This document shows, piece after piece, positions 35,632-47,880 of a stretch of DNA of 64,000 bases. The stretch spans positions 135,476,457 to 135,540,456 of the forward strand of contig CM056994.1 in the NCBI GenBank assembly GCA_029891345.1, read 5' to 3'. The DNA is from Dryococelus australis. Taxonomy: Eukaryota; Arthropoda; Insecta; Phasmatodea; Phasmatidae. The position numbers and the translations under genes were made by a program. Each line of letters opens with the position of its first letter. Within the stretch, counting starts at the first letter, position 1. Under the pieces are notes generated by a model. That model had not been told where the DNA came from, searched no databases, and saw nothing but the letters and a program-made list of their open reading frames with translations.

Positions 35632-36884
35632 ACCAGGGAGGGTGGTCAGCATCCTAACCTCTATCAACCAGAAAGCAAAGACGAGCACGCATCAGTGTGT
35701 ATAGAATCTGTTTGTGTAAATATTGATTGTTCTGTTTTATACTTTTGTATACTATACTGTTAACGGGACAGACTAGTATTGAAGTGTGGATCCTTCAAGG
35801 CGGGCAGGATGTTTGGGCCACAGGTCTGTTTGAACTAGTTTAAATTTCCTGCCACAGCATGGCAACACTGTCAATGGTGGTGCCATCAGCCTGGAGTGGC
35901 ACTGCCAGAATATACACAACCAGTTTGGCTCTGTTTTTGTATCGTAATTCGCAACTGAAAATGTTTTCATTAAAATACAGTCCGCATTGTTCTCGAGCCC
36001 AGACACCCACAAATGGAACTTACATACCATGCACAACATATAATTCCGTGAACAACCAGATCACAAAGGAGAAAGTTAAAAGAGTCAAGATCCCATGAAC
36101 TGACCAACCCATATGCCACATACATGACTACAGAATCTTACTCTGGCTAGCACTGCTTGCACTAGCCATTGATAACATCACAGTTGTCACATCAAGCAAC
36201 TTGTGCGCATAGCATGCTCAACAAGGCCACATGAAAAACTCAACACAGAGAACCCCCATGGCCCTGCCATCCCTGCAAGAAAATGAAGGACATGTAGTGT
36301 AAAGACATTTCATGATAGAACCATTGATAAGCAGTACTTACCCCAGAAGAAAATATATGGGCCTGGTACGTTCCCCAGAGCCCTGAATGTTGTCAGGATT
36401 CGGCCAAAGCAGCAAGAAAGAGAAATATTTCTGCTCAAAATCAGTGGCCAAGCCCTAGATTGTTCGTGTAGCACAAAATATACCACAGCAGCCAAAACAT
36501 TTTTAGCGGCCTCACAATACATGCCCCAGTATATAGTCTGTACTATCCCAGATGGACTGCAGTACAGTTGACTCCCTATCTACCATTTATCAGGGGACTG
36601 TCAAATAATTTTCATACATGCGGGATTTAAGTAGATGAGGGTATTGACATATACACCAATCAAATACAATTTCTGATCTTATTATACTTCATTTTGAGTA
36701 CAATGATACCTGTACATTATCTGTGAATAAAGTTAAGCTAATAAATACAATAAAAATGGCATTTAAAAAAAGTATTACTGTATAGTGTTAGAATTACTGT
36801 AAAAAATATATTAAAAAAACATTTTACCTCAACTTATTTAAATAAAGAATATATCTTCTCAAAATAGAGTACTTGTAATCTGAC
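35632..36884. other. No recognisable feature
   Basis: Low-complexity and mixed-composition DNA with no open frame longer than about 90 codons that carries a known motif. Confidence 0.4.
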
Positions 36885-38015
36885 ACCAAATGCAAGCAGA
36901 TCTAAAACTTTCAAACCCTCCAAAAATTAAAATAATATGACACTGAATGCAAGGCAAATTTTGAAAGTCCTGCATGCTCTCGATCAGCTGAGAGCAAGTG
37001 GAGAGATTATCAATAGGGCAGTGTGATCACGGCAGGCGCGACGGCGAAAGTGAAGCGGCGGGCGAGGTGAAACAATGTACCCCTCCCTTCCGCTTCATGT
37101 TGGCATTTCTTTGCTGGCATAGCAAATGTCGGTCTTTGAAAGTAATTAATTATATTTCACTGCAAAAACTCGTAATTTTGAGACAAAAAAGAATAAATAA
37201 GGTAATTAAAATTAATTTTTTCACTGTCTTAAATAATTAGTAATTTGAAACCACATCATCTGATTTTTCCTGTCACGAGTTTACACTGCACTCGGATTCG
37301 GTGCTTACCCAGTATTAGACAGCAAAAGGTGTCGAATAGGCCCTTACAGGATATCTATTTGTTCAAAATATGTGTGTCTATTGAAATAAATTAATAAAAA
37401 TCCTCTGATTTCCTGCAGGAAGATACTAAAAATAAACTTTACACTTGGTAATACAAATCACTCGATGTTCAAACTATTTTTGCTGACAAGGAGAGGTCAA
37501 GTATATGCTTCTAGGCATATCAATTTCATTTATGAATATGCTGTCCATTGAGTTAAATTAATATTTTGTTTCAAAATCATGTTGATTTTACTCCAGATAC
37601 AACTAGAAACACCAAACTTTATGGGAAAAATCTACCTTTAATAACAAAAGAAAACATCTTTGCAAACAAAAATTCCTTGTTAAAATGTATTGCCTAACAT
37701 TTGCAGGCAAAACTATTTGCTTTGCAATACTAGTGATGATAGGTACAACCACTTTGAGCGATGGAAAATCTTGATAAAATTTCTATGATCATCAAGAGCA
37801 CTTTACTGGCGCTGCAGCCAGGCGTGTAAGGGGAATGGCCAACAGAGAGGAAGCACATTTTCTTTTGCTAGGCAACAACTTCCCCTTGCGAAGGCATGTA
37901 ACTAGAGAAAGGAAGGTGCGTGGTTGAAAGAGATAGAGAGGGTGCTAGGTCGCCACGCTGGTTGCTAGGTAACCACTTCCCCTCTTGTCAGGTGTGTAAG
38001 GGGAGGCCAGATTTA
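36885..38015 (+). repeat. Dispersed repeat, copy B, with X-box-like sites
   Basis: Its left part matches 13862-14130, and the part at 37935-38010 matches 15930-16170, so one family is represented at two loci. The right part contains TTGCTAGGCAAC (37865-37876) and GTTGCTAGGTAAC (37961-37973), which resemble RFX X-boxes. It has no coding capacity. Likely a non-autonomous DNA transposon. Confidence 0.6.
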
Positions 38016-38944
38016 CATGTCGCACCATACTGTTTAACATCTAGTTACTAGACGTTTGCATAAACAACCATCTTAAAAAAGGATTGCTGCAGGAAATCTT
38101 AGGTGATGGGACATAAATATACTTAAATTGATGCAATATGCGATAAATGATACAAGTGGGTAGCTATATCATTATTTATAAAGGAGTTTTGCCGGGACCA
38201 CCAAAAATTAACTGTGGATACGGTTTATCAGGACATGCGTATTCAGTACGACAGTCAAATGTAGTTACCAATCAAATGCCTTCTTCACCATCCAACAGAA
38301 GGGTTCCACTACAACAAATGCAGATGGCAGACTGAGAGGATCCAAAGTAATATCAGTTAGACAACAACATTTGAAAACCTAACTGGATTTCGAACAGCAA
38401 CAACACTAGCGTGATTCCCCGATCTTATGTTCGATTACTGGTTATACTCCACAGGTCATCTGTGGACCATTCATGCTCCTTTATTATGTAAATTTCACCA
38501 ACACAATATATACCCAGACTACATAAATTAGTCTGGTTAATTGTTATATAAAAGAGCATTGTGAATAAATGTGTCCCTATTCTACAATCTGCCAGAGTTC
38601 TTTTGCAAATGACGCTTGTCCTTAAAATCTTATGAATTTTTGTGATACTATTATGATATTCTCACCTTTACAGCAATAATGGCAGAACTCAAAATAGTAT
38701 TTGCTCCATTCCATGTCACCTATGAAGTTGCAGTGTAGCCTATACTGACATTATTTGTTTATAAAAAAAAAAGTGTATTTTACAGATGTTAAATTCTAAT
38801 ATTATTAGTATGATTTTGTTCAGACCAGTTGGTCATGACTTGTGTTGTGGTGGACAACGCCCCTTGCCTCGGCAGCTCAAATAAGGGATACTGTGTCAGC
38901 AGCCAATTTAATTATATCTCAGACGTGTGTGGCAGAACGCCAAA

Positions 38945-39770
38945 TGGTGAGCTACCGGAGTTGAGTTACAGCGCTTCAACGGCTGGCTGGCAGCAGCAAA
39001 CCTTCCTCCCCAGCACCCAAGTGTGGGCGGCAAGGGCGAGATGAAGGGGATGCTCCTGTGAATGAAAGAGTAATAGTGAGACAAAGAGGACAGTGGTTCC
39101 CCATGTGGCTGGAGGCCCTTCTACTTCACCCTTCGCCCAGGCCATCGATGATAAATGACCCAAGCCGTTACCAGCAGAGCCAATATGTTTTCAGTTAGTA
39201 AGAGAGTAGAATTTTATACAGTCAGTGGCTTCAGGTTTGAGGCCATTAGTTTAATATCTCCAGGTGGTAGTGAATGTCCTAAGTCAGCTTCGCTTAGTCT
39301 CTATAGGGATTGTAATGGACTTGGCTGAGTGATGTGGTTTTCGTTAAAGTAAAAGGGTCATCTGGTAACTGTGCTGGCCTTTTTCTTATTCTACATTACC
39401 TTGCCGCCCCCTTATGTTGGGAAGGCAGCTCGCTGGGTAGGGACTCTGCATTTCTTCGGTGGTACACCACCCGGTTGCAGCCAGCTGGAGGGCGAGTGCC
39501 TACTAGGCAGTGCGGCTCACTTCCCAGCCAGTGAATGTGTGGTCCGTGGTACACTCCCTTCGGGTGGTTCCCTTTTCTGCAACATGGTTCCTAGCCTGAG
39601 CTTTGGCTCTATGGCCTCGGCCCAGGCCCAACTCGGCGCCTGGACGAGCGCACCCCTGGACGAGGTTCTCCACATTCTGATACGGGCATACACAAATTTG
39701 ATGGAGGCATGCTTTGACATGGAAGTAAGCAACCCACCACCCACTTCCAATCGAGACCCACTTGTTACAA
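38945..39770 (+). repeat. 5' LTR
   Basis: Aligns with 41463-42637 over long stretches, for example GTGGTTCCCC(A/G)TGTGGCTGG, CATTAGTTTAATATCTCC and GGCAGTGCGG(C/T)TCACTTCCC. The end ...TTGTTACA is shared with the 3' copy. The exact start is uncertain. Confidence 0.65.
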
Positions 39771-39790
39771 TTGGTAGCCCTGATATGGGG
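39771..39790 (+). promoter_or_regulatory. Primer-binding-site-like sequence
   Basis: Directly after the LTR end the text TTGGTAGCCCTGATATGGGG begins with TGG, as expected for a tRNA-primed site. The tRNA was not identified. Confidence 0.4.
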
Positions 39791-39888
39791 CATAGAGGCA
39801 CCAGACAGAGTTTTGACACAGGAAGACACTGAGAACTTGTGACTTCTGGAAGTCATAAAACAGCCGGTGGCACCCTAAAAAAGAAGAA

Positions 39889-41100
39889 AATGATGGATGA
39901 AGCACGTAACATGAGTGATCTTCATATAGACAATAACAAAAATAGCAAACCGTGTAGTTCTACGTTATGCTTAGGACAAAGGAAATGTACATTGAAGGTG
40001 CTTTGTGTAATAAACAAGTCCATCTATCATGCACAGGTTGGAGGGAAGACATAAGAAACTGTAATGGGGTTGCATACTGCTGCCACAAGTGTAGTGAAAC
40101 TGAAAAATGATGCACAAGAGAAAACTGTCCAAGAGAGGAGCGATATAGAGTTTCATGTTAGGACTGTTACATTTTACATGTTTGGGATGGCAGGATGAAA
40201 TGAGGAATATGAAGGTCTCTCATTCCCCTGCCCAGGATGCCGACAGCAGGTACCCCAAGGGATAGTGAGGGGACCCTGGGGGCGGACGGAACAAATATCA
40301 CAAGGAAACACGAAAACGAACAATGCCCCACCCTTACCTGAATTTCGTGGGAAAGGCCACAAGGACCCCAAAAAAATTTACACAAAAATGCGAAAATATT
40401 TTTTAAGTAATGGAAATCCCTAGTCGTCAGTGGGTGGGTGCTGTGCAACATCAGTTAACTGAAACGGCACTACGATGGTGGCACTGTTACAGAGAATTTA
40501 TTGAAACATAGGACATAACGCAGGAATTGTACAGACAGGTACGGAAAGAGGATGAAGAGGCAGAAATTTTCATCAGGCAAAAGGTACAGCTCTACCGACG
40601 TGTAAATCCTGATGAATCTGCCCTTAAAAGCCTTAAACTAATCATGGAACATTCGAAACCTGGACTTAGGGTATTTCTGTGCATCTCCATGCTGACAACC
40701 CTAGCGGAGTTAGTGAGGAGGGTCAGATGTGCCAAAACGAATCACACACGGCACAAGTACTACCACACCAGGAGGTAAAAAATAAACCACAGGCCCTATC
40801 TCCCGCTCAAACCCCGTCAGGTACCACCCGCACCCACGCCATGGAAGAGAAATTACCTGAACTGTTGGGAGTGTCAGGCTAGTGGACACCGGAGGAAGGA
40901 ATGCCTGGAACAAATAAAAGCCGGACTGATAAACAAACAAATCTGTCGCAAACAAGAGGAGCGAATAATGATCTGCTCACATGGGACATACAGATAGAAA
41001 ACCCACCGAAAGAAAAATAGGGCAATGCCAGCCCAAGGCCTGAAAGGGACCCGCCAGCCAGCAGGGAAAAACAAGGAGGGACCCAACAAGAAAAAAAAGG
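39889..41100 (+). pseudogene. Gag with PHD-like finger and CCHC knuckle (frameshifted)
   Basis: Reading in order with frame changes: a Cys/His-rich N-terminus (39950-40110) with CSSTLC, then LCNKQVHLSC and AYCCHKC; a Gag start LPEFRGKGHKDPKKIY (near 40335); helical text with DEEAEIFIRQKVQLYRRV and LKSLKLIMEHSKP (40545-40660); and a nucleocapsid knuckle CWEC-QASGH-RRKEC at 40863-40904 followed by a Lys/Arg-rich tail. The N-terminal finger aligns with that at about 60 kb, with one frameshift near 39999. Stops at several points make it non-functional. Confidence 0.6.
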
Positions 41101-41103
41101 GAA

Positions 41104-41460
41104 AAAGTTGCATAGTCTACAATATGTGGAAGAAGACATTGAAGCTCCTCGTATACTCACCGAAATAGCGGGCAGTGAAACCAGCATTTTATTAGATTCC
41201 ACGGCCTCTGCCAACTTCATCTGCGTGGTTCGTCGGAATGAAAAGGACAAGGCTCGCATCGAACCCTACACTCGGGAAGTGTTGATGAGGAATTCAACTG
41301 TGAAACTGACAGTTGAGGGGAAGGTGACCTTACTGGTGGAAATAGGGGAGAAAATTCAGGAATAATCTGAATTCTTGGAAGCAGACCACCATCAGGAAGC
41401 CATATTAGGCATAGGATGGCTGCAAAACAAAGATGGGGTGATGGAGTTCCAAAAAAGGTA
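41104..41460 (+). pseudogene. Retropepsin-like protease stub
   Basis: An open frame (from 41108) contains SILLDSTASANFI (catalytic box near 41195). Retropepsins carry D-(T/S)-G; here it reads DST, so the essential Gly is replaced. A later AILGIGWLQ (near 41400) matches the second protease motif (ILG-x-DW/F), with Gly in place of Asp. The stub ends at the purine tract of the 3' LTR. Confidence 0.6.
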
Positions 41461-41462
41461 AA

Positions 41463-42637
41463 TGTGAATGAGTTAGGAGATTTGGGCAGCTCTTAACAGT
41501 GAGATCTTGAGAGCTGATGAGGGTGATTGGGGTGATAATGGGGCAGCGCCGGAGTGAAAGAACAGGGGAAATGGGATATGAAGGGGATGCCCAATGTGTG
41601 AAAGTAAGAGTGAGACATAGGGGATGGTGGTTCCCCGTGTGGCTGGATGCCCTTCCACTTTACCCATCTCTCTGGTCCTCCACTATATATAATGATCAAA
41701 GCTGGCACGAGCTGCAGAGCACTATTTTAATGAGAGTTTTCAGTGGCACCAGTATGTTTTCAGTTTTCAGTTAGTGAGACAGTAGAATTGTAGACAGTCA
41801 GTAACTTCGGGTCTGAGACCATTAGTTTAATATCTCCGGGTGGTAGGACCCACCTTGGGTCACCTTAGCTCAGTCTCCATAGGGGGAGTAGTGGACTTGG
41901 CTGAGTGACATGGATTACGTTAAAGTAAAAGAGTCATCTGGTAACTGCACTGGCCTTTTTAATATTGTACATTACCTTGTAGCCCCCTTATGTCGGGAAA
42001 GCAGTTCATTGTGTAGGGATTATGTATGCATTTGTGCAGCAACGTGGTACATGACCTAGTTGCGGCTGAATGGAGTGTGTGCACCTGCTAGGCAGTGCGG
42101 TTCACTTCCCAGCCAATGACTGTGTGGTCCGTGGTACTCTCCCCCTGGGTTGTCCCCTTTTTTGGCAATGTGGTTCCTGCCCCGGTCTTTGGCTCTGTGA
42201 CCCTGAGGTATCCACTTGCCAGAGGGAAGAATACTGTATGGCAGTGTTGTTCATGCCCCAACAGCATCCAATCGGAGGGTATACGCCTGTTAGACAGTGC
42301 AGTTCACTCCTCTGGCCTGTGGTTGCACGGATCATGGTCACCTATCTGGGATAGCCATTGTTAACCCTGACCAAAGAAGACTTCCTATGAACCCACCCCT
42401 CCCCCTTTTTTTTCATGCCTTTCGACCAATCCAACTATTCTGACGATGCCCCAAACCCATCGTCATGGCTGACAACATGCCAGACACTCGCAGGCAGAGC
42501 ATAAATTGCGATGCCTTTCAGACCTGGTAAAGGTTCTCTGTAGTCTGACATGGGAATACCCAGATTTTATGGAAACAAGCTTATACAGGGAAGTAAGCGA
42601 CCCACAAACCACTAGCATTTGAGAAACCATTGTTACA
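41463..42637 (+). repeat. 3' LTR with internal duplication
   Basis: Matches the 5' LTR but is about 350 bases longer. The segment CTGCTAGGCAGTGCGGTTCAC (42088 on) recurs as CTGTTAGACAGTGCAGTTCAC near 42288, indicating a tandem duplication after insertion. It ends ATTGTTACA. Confidence 0.65.
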
Positions 42638-42797
42638 ATTTATATTAAATTTTTATACCTTCAATAATGTTAACAGAAAATATGCATAATATTTTATGCA
42701 ATGGATCTTCCCAGAAAGCTGTAAATATTTGTCCATTCTTTAGAATTTCTTCAAAATGTAGAATAAACTTTAACAATATGTATGTGAAATTAGAATT

Positions 42798-45022
42798 ATA
42801 GTAAAAGCTGTGTATAGCAAAATTGAAGAGTCCAAAGTTTTGTTTGTTTGTTATAGAGGGGTTCTTTATAGAGAGGTGATTTACAATGTGTTTCTTTCTT
42901 CATCACGCAGCCAATTTTGAATCTAATTGCTGCTGAAATTGAATTGCATTGGTTCGTTTGTATTGATTTATATACGAATAGTATTAAATGGATTTTCTTT
43001 TGAACACTTATACAGTAAACCATTAGGACCACTATTAATAAATTATAATTTTCATAGAAAAAATATGCCACAAATTTTGTTTGGAGCAACATTATTGACA
43101 TGTGATGCTCTCGGGCTCAGGTTGAGTTACATTATGGTAGAAACAGGTTTTCATTGTGCAGGCCCATCACACAGGGGGTTAAAGTGGCTAGTTCACAACT
43201 CACTTGATCACAGGGACACGACCAGTATAAAGTGTAGGCCAAGTCGCCTATCTGCTGGGTAAAATGTCAATGTTTGGCTTGGCTATTTGCCAGGCAGTCT
43301 GACCTGAGGTCGCTGGGTTACTCACATCGACGTTGGGACAGCTGGGTGGCACTGTTGGTCCGTTGGTTGAGGGGTGGTGGCTAGTGGAGCTGGTAAGCCC
43401 CCAGCTGCTGCTGTAGCTGAAGCTGCTGGTGGTCGTCCGGTCAGAGCTGGGGAAGCCAGGCCCACTGGCACCTTCTCTCCCAGACATATAGTGGCAACAA
43501 CTGGATGGGGTGTCCCCAGCATCTTCTGGGGTGCTGCAAACAGAGGGGGTGGAAGCAGGGTGGGGGGAGGATGAAGCCCCACCAACTTAAGGGCAGTCTG
43601 AGCTCGTTTCCAGGGGGTTATCCTGGCAGAGTGCCTTATCGGACTAGGTGGATCCCCAGGTAGCTTTGTATGTTGTAGTAGATGTCTTCCTCTTCTGCAA
43701 GTATGTATTTACCAACCCTTTGGTGTAAGATATGGGGGTGCTAAACCTTGCCTCAGCAGAGGGGAGCAGGCAATGATTAGGTCCCTGGCTAAAGTATTCT
43801 GCCGCAGCATCATCTGGTCCGACGCAGAGTCGTACCACTACCACAACCGACAACACAAACGGTGCAAAGGTTGGGGATCGAGTTTTCTCCGAGTCTTTCC
43901 AATCGTCACTGCGGCTGGCCCTACGTCAGTCAGGCTGACTAGAACCAATCAAACATCCCTCCGGCAACTCACTTGGTGCGGTAGACGGAGTGCAAACTGG
44001 TCAGGTGGTGTCTCCTCCTTAGGAGTTGTGTGGCTAGTAGTTGGGACTCGTCTGTTTGGTACACCTGGGTACACAGAATGGGTGGCCATCAAATCTGGGT
44101 GTACTCTGATGTACAAGTCCCTGAAGAGGAGCCCGCAGTCCTACACTATGTGGTAAAATAGTGATGGCGTTTCCTGGCCGGGGCACAGGTACATATACTG
44201 CTGGCCGAGCCCTCCTTGGGGCTTGTGGTGGGGATGCTATCGGCACTTGCCTATGGGCGGAGCTAAGGGCTGTCTGCTTGGCCTCTATTACTGGCTGGAG
44301 CGAGGGTGGTGCTATCCCTTACTGCGCCCTTCTACCTGCTCGCTCGGGGGTGGCACAGTGACTTACCCGCTGGCTCACTCAAACTTGATGTCTTCTTGAA
44401 GGTGGTGCTTGGGATTGCTTACTGACCATGGTGATGAAAGCATAATTCTGACACGTCTGTAATATTCCCCATAACCAGGGAATATCCTGTAGCCATTCTT
44501 GTAGTAATTATACTTGTTCAGACCCCATCTGGTGTGCTCGGGAAAATATATGCAGATGAACTGAAGTTGTTTTCTTCTGGGCCAGTAAGTGTCGTGCATC
44601 ATTATGTAAACAAAAAATTTCCAAAATTCTTAGATTTAAAACAACTAATAAAAACTCTTATGATAAAAAAATACTTGGTACACTCCAAGTGAGACACTAC
44701 AGCTTCTACAGAACTTAAAATAACATTATGGCATTTGTAAATTTTATTTTTTATCTGAAATGTGATAAAAACTGATGTTTTTTTACAGTTCTAAGTAAAA
44801 TTTCGTAAAAAAAAAAAAAAAGGATAAATATAAAAAGAAAGAAAATATAATCAAACTTTTCAGTCATTGTTATGAAAAGGTTAAGTGCCAAAGAGGAAAA
44901 ATTATTTGTTAAATAGAGTAGAGAACGTACTGTATCACGTACAATTTTGACCAGAGCAAACACAAATTTTGCTATAGTGAGGTTTTTGATATAAAGATGT
45001 TCACTAATAGAGGTTTTACTGT
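42798..45022. mobile_element. pogo-like transposon interrupted by a GC-rich insertion
   Basis: The left end reads TAGTAAAAGCTGTGTATAGC; the right end, read inward, CAGTAAAACCTCTATTAG, with TATAGCAAAATT shared inside both. These resemble pogo/Tigger termini (CAGTAAAACCTCTAT). The AT-rich flanks (42800-43150, 44600-45020) are split by a GC-rich block. No transposase is seen. Confidence 0.55.
43250..44600 (-). pseudogene. Ty3-like leader/gag fragment (minus)
   Basis: The minus-strand frame at 43322-43585 reads PPPLFAAPQKMLG, TPHPVVATICLGEKVPVGL. This corresponds to the plus-strand text at 48.97-49.1 kb (FFQPFRKVPEI, SPHPVIAAIHRGERVPVDY). Nucleotide similarity extends upstream (43640-43870 against 48690-48860). 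The two copies thus lie in opposite orientations. The middle (43960-44350) shares a GGGCTCTACC/GTGTACTC-type region with the LTR-like repeats at 46.0, 52.0 and 61.3 kb. Confidence 0.45.
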
Positions 45023-45159
45023 ACCACTCACAATCACACATTGATAATACCTTTTTATTGTAAAATACTAACAACATCAAATGGGAATACATCTTTAAAT
45101 CCTTTGATGTATGATGGCTTAGGGAGAACGTCACGGCAAGAGTGGGATGTTTTCATTTC

Positions 45160-46950
45160 TGCACCAGATTAGTTACGCAGGCAGGGGGAATCTACTGTGG
45201 AGGCACCTGTACTATGACCTGTCTGCAGCGCTCTGGTCCCTTATATAAAGTAAGACACTTTGGGTGCCTACTTGGTACTAAATCCATGAGGGCAAGGTGA
45301 TGCCTCCAGGCGTTGGACACACGGGATTGGGCCCAGCTTACCACAGGTGTCGCATCCTTTTGGCAGTTCCTGGCCCTGGCTTGATGACTTCAGCTCCGGC
45401 TGTAGCAGGCAGCTGGGCAGGCTGCCTCAGCTGTCGCCCTCAGGTGACCGGGGTGCCGGCTGACTGACTGGCACATGGTCGGCTGGTACTGGAGATTCGC
45501 TGGTGTCCTCTGGGTCGAATGGGACCACTCCCAAGATGAGAGTATACCCCTGATGGTGTAGTTCGACGACGGGGTGGGCAGCTTCGGGAACCCTAACCGG
45601 GAGGCCAAACAGGTTGGCAGGGAGGCTAGCGGAGTGAGGCTCCACTAATTGTCGGGCAGCTTGTGCTTTCTTCCATGAGGATATACAGCTGAAGACTGGT
45701 GTAGGGTTTACTTAGGGGTAGCAAGATGCAAGGATGGCAAATCTGTCCTCCGAGCATTCCTCCTACTCCCTCATAGGTGAGCGAACATCATGGACAGGAA
45801 TAATGCTACTGTTCACACTGCAGAGTGCAGCAGGCAACAAACCCCTAGCTAAAGTGTACTCTAGAAGTACCTGGTTCAAGCCTCGACAGGTCTGGCACCC
45901 CTCCGGTGAGTTAAATGCTCTGGTGGGAATGGGTTAGCTGACTTAGTTGGCCCAGATGCTTCGTCATTGTGTCTTTCTATTGGTTGGGGCTCTACCGTAC
46001 ATGTGCACCAGGTACCTTCACGTACCAGGTCCACAGTATGTGTGGCCGTCAACTTTGATGTGTGTGTGAAGTATGTGCAGTCCTGGTTAGGGGCTACCCA
46101 CAGTCCTACTCTACATCGGAAACTGTTGCCAATTTGTGGTCCCCTGCCACTCCCTTCGATGGTGACTTACCAGGATCTGGAAAAGGCGCACATTCACTAC
46201 AGAGCATGGAAAGACAGAAGTTAGCCATACTGTGTGTTTTATTCCCTTGAGGATAGAAACATGGTGACCTGTACTACCTCCTACCTCTACACGTACACGA
46301 AGTGTTCAATGGACTTTGTAAAACAACAAGACAGTTGAAGGGGCCTGTTGGCTTAAGGCGCCTGGCTTGAAGAGCGGATGAGGGCTAACAATTAAGTAGC
46401 TGTGAAAACAATTGAACCAAATTGTGGCTTGTTGTTCTGAAGGGACCCAGGCCCCCATGTGTGATGTACATGTTGGGTGTGGTGACTCTAGATGGCAAGT
46501 GTCAGGGGGGTAGCAACGATTCTTCTGCTGCATTGGTAGAGAAGGCTTCGTTGGCTGAAGAACTGGTAGAAAACTGGTATGTCTTGGAGAATCCTCAGGA
46601 GAACTGTGGCTGTGTAGTAGAGAGCCTGAGAATGACTTGTACTAAGGCAAACTGCATGAATAACTGGAATTTCTGCCAGGCGCATTGCATTATATTCCCC
46701 TAGTATGTGAGGGTTCCTGTGTACCTCATTTGCTTTGGTAATCTCTGGCCGCCTCCCATTAGGATACAGGCCAGGTGCTGCCGCTACTGCCATCTCTTGG
46801 CGAGGTGGCAACAGGGAGGTTTGGTGCAGTTGAGTGTGGTATCCGCTTCTCACTTAGGGGCAAACTCTTGCATTCTCACTGCTGCTTCTTGGCGGGTTTA
46901 CAAGCAGCAGGGGTGATGATGTGACTTCCTAACATTACATAGGAGCTGGC
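45160..46950 (-). mobile_element. Ty3-like fragment with retropepsin remnant
   Basis: The minus frame at 45427-45645 reads ANLFGLPVRVPEAAHPVVEL and YTLILGVVPF, the second half of a retropepsin-type domain; it parallels the text at 55.8-56.2 kb. The right half (45990-46250) matches the LTR-like family (GGGCTCTACC near 45998). It adjoins the pogo-like element. Confidence 0.4.
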
Positions 46951-47880
46951 CTTGGAGGTGGCAATTAGGGTTTGACTCCCTGTGGGACATGTGACGCACA
47001 CGTGATAATGTGGAGTCAACAATCATAATGTGTAAGAAGCATCACGCATCAACATATAATTATACATGTATCTTTTCAAAACCACAAGCAATTGTGCTCA
47101 CAAGGGCAGTCCATTATGCAAATTTCTTCATAATAATTTTCGGGGGATGGCAAAAGATTAGAGGGAAAATGGATGAATGGGACAAACTGGCTGTATGCAG
47201 GCTGAGACAAACTTACTGTTTCATCTATTTTGAATACAGATGAGAGTTCTCTTCCACTTCCCTTCCCCATTTTCAACACTTTCATAGCTTTATTGATATG
47301 TTACATAGGCCACGTAGTACAGTCAAAACTCAAAATTATGAACTTTCATGGTTCCCAAGAAAATGGTCAGTACTTTGAAGGAGTCATTTGATTTTGGACT
47401 AAATCTGGCTCACCCCTATCCCCTATACAAAAAAATTTCATCAAAATTTTACTTGGGCCATTTTTTCAGAGTTTCAATGGCAAAATTACACATACAGTTA
47501 AATGGCTGCAGTGATTTATATTGTAACATCTAGATACTTGTAAGATGAAATTTGAATTATTTTGATTGTCTTTAACTCCCAAAACTCAGAAACTACATCA
47601 GTGTTCAATAGTTTCTAAGGCAAAAATCACATGTTTTAATGAAATGTTATTTTATTTTAATAATTGGAAATCTTCTGAGACGAAAAATCCTTCCTTGACA
47701 CCAAAGAAAAGTCTAAACACAGTGCACGCAGCAACTTTAAGCATGCTACATTTTCACTGGTCTCTCACAGAAAAATAAATTTATTTATTATTAATTTAAT
47801 ATAAACTTATCATCACTGGTCAGTTAACAGGTACTCCGCAGAATTTATATGTACTCAACATTTGGTTGGTAAAAAGTGGA
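46951..47880. other. No recognised gene
   Basis: AT-rich DNA between retroelement fragments. A GGTTTGACTCC near 46970 resembles a pol III B-box, but no tRNA fold or A-box is evident. Confidence 0.35.

Larger units (their letters stand above)
38945..42637 (+). mobile_element. Non-autonomous LTR retrotransposon (gag-protease only)
   Basis: Two related long terminal repeats (about 38945-39770 and 41463-42637) flank about 1.7 kb holding a PBS-like site, Gag with zinc knuckle, a protease stub and a purine tract (AAAAAAGG at about 41452) before the 3' LTR. RT, RNase H and integrase are absent, so mobility would need proteins from another element. Decay (stops, LTR divergence) shows it is old. The family appears Ty3-like and related to the element at 57-60 kb. 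Confidence 0.7.

Noticed and set aside
46950-47000. GGTTTGACTCC near 46970 as a tRNA or SINE head
   Set aside because: No matching A-box at the right distance and no cloverleaf.
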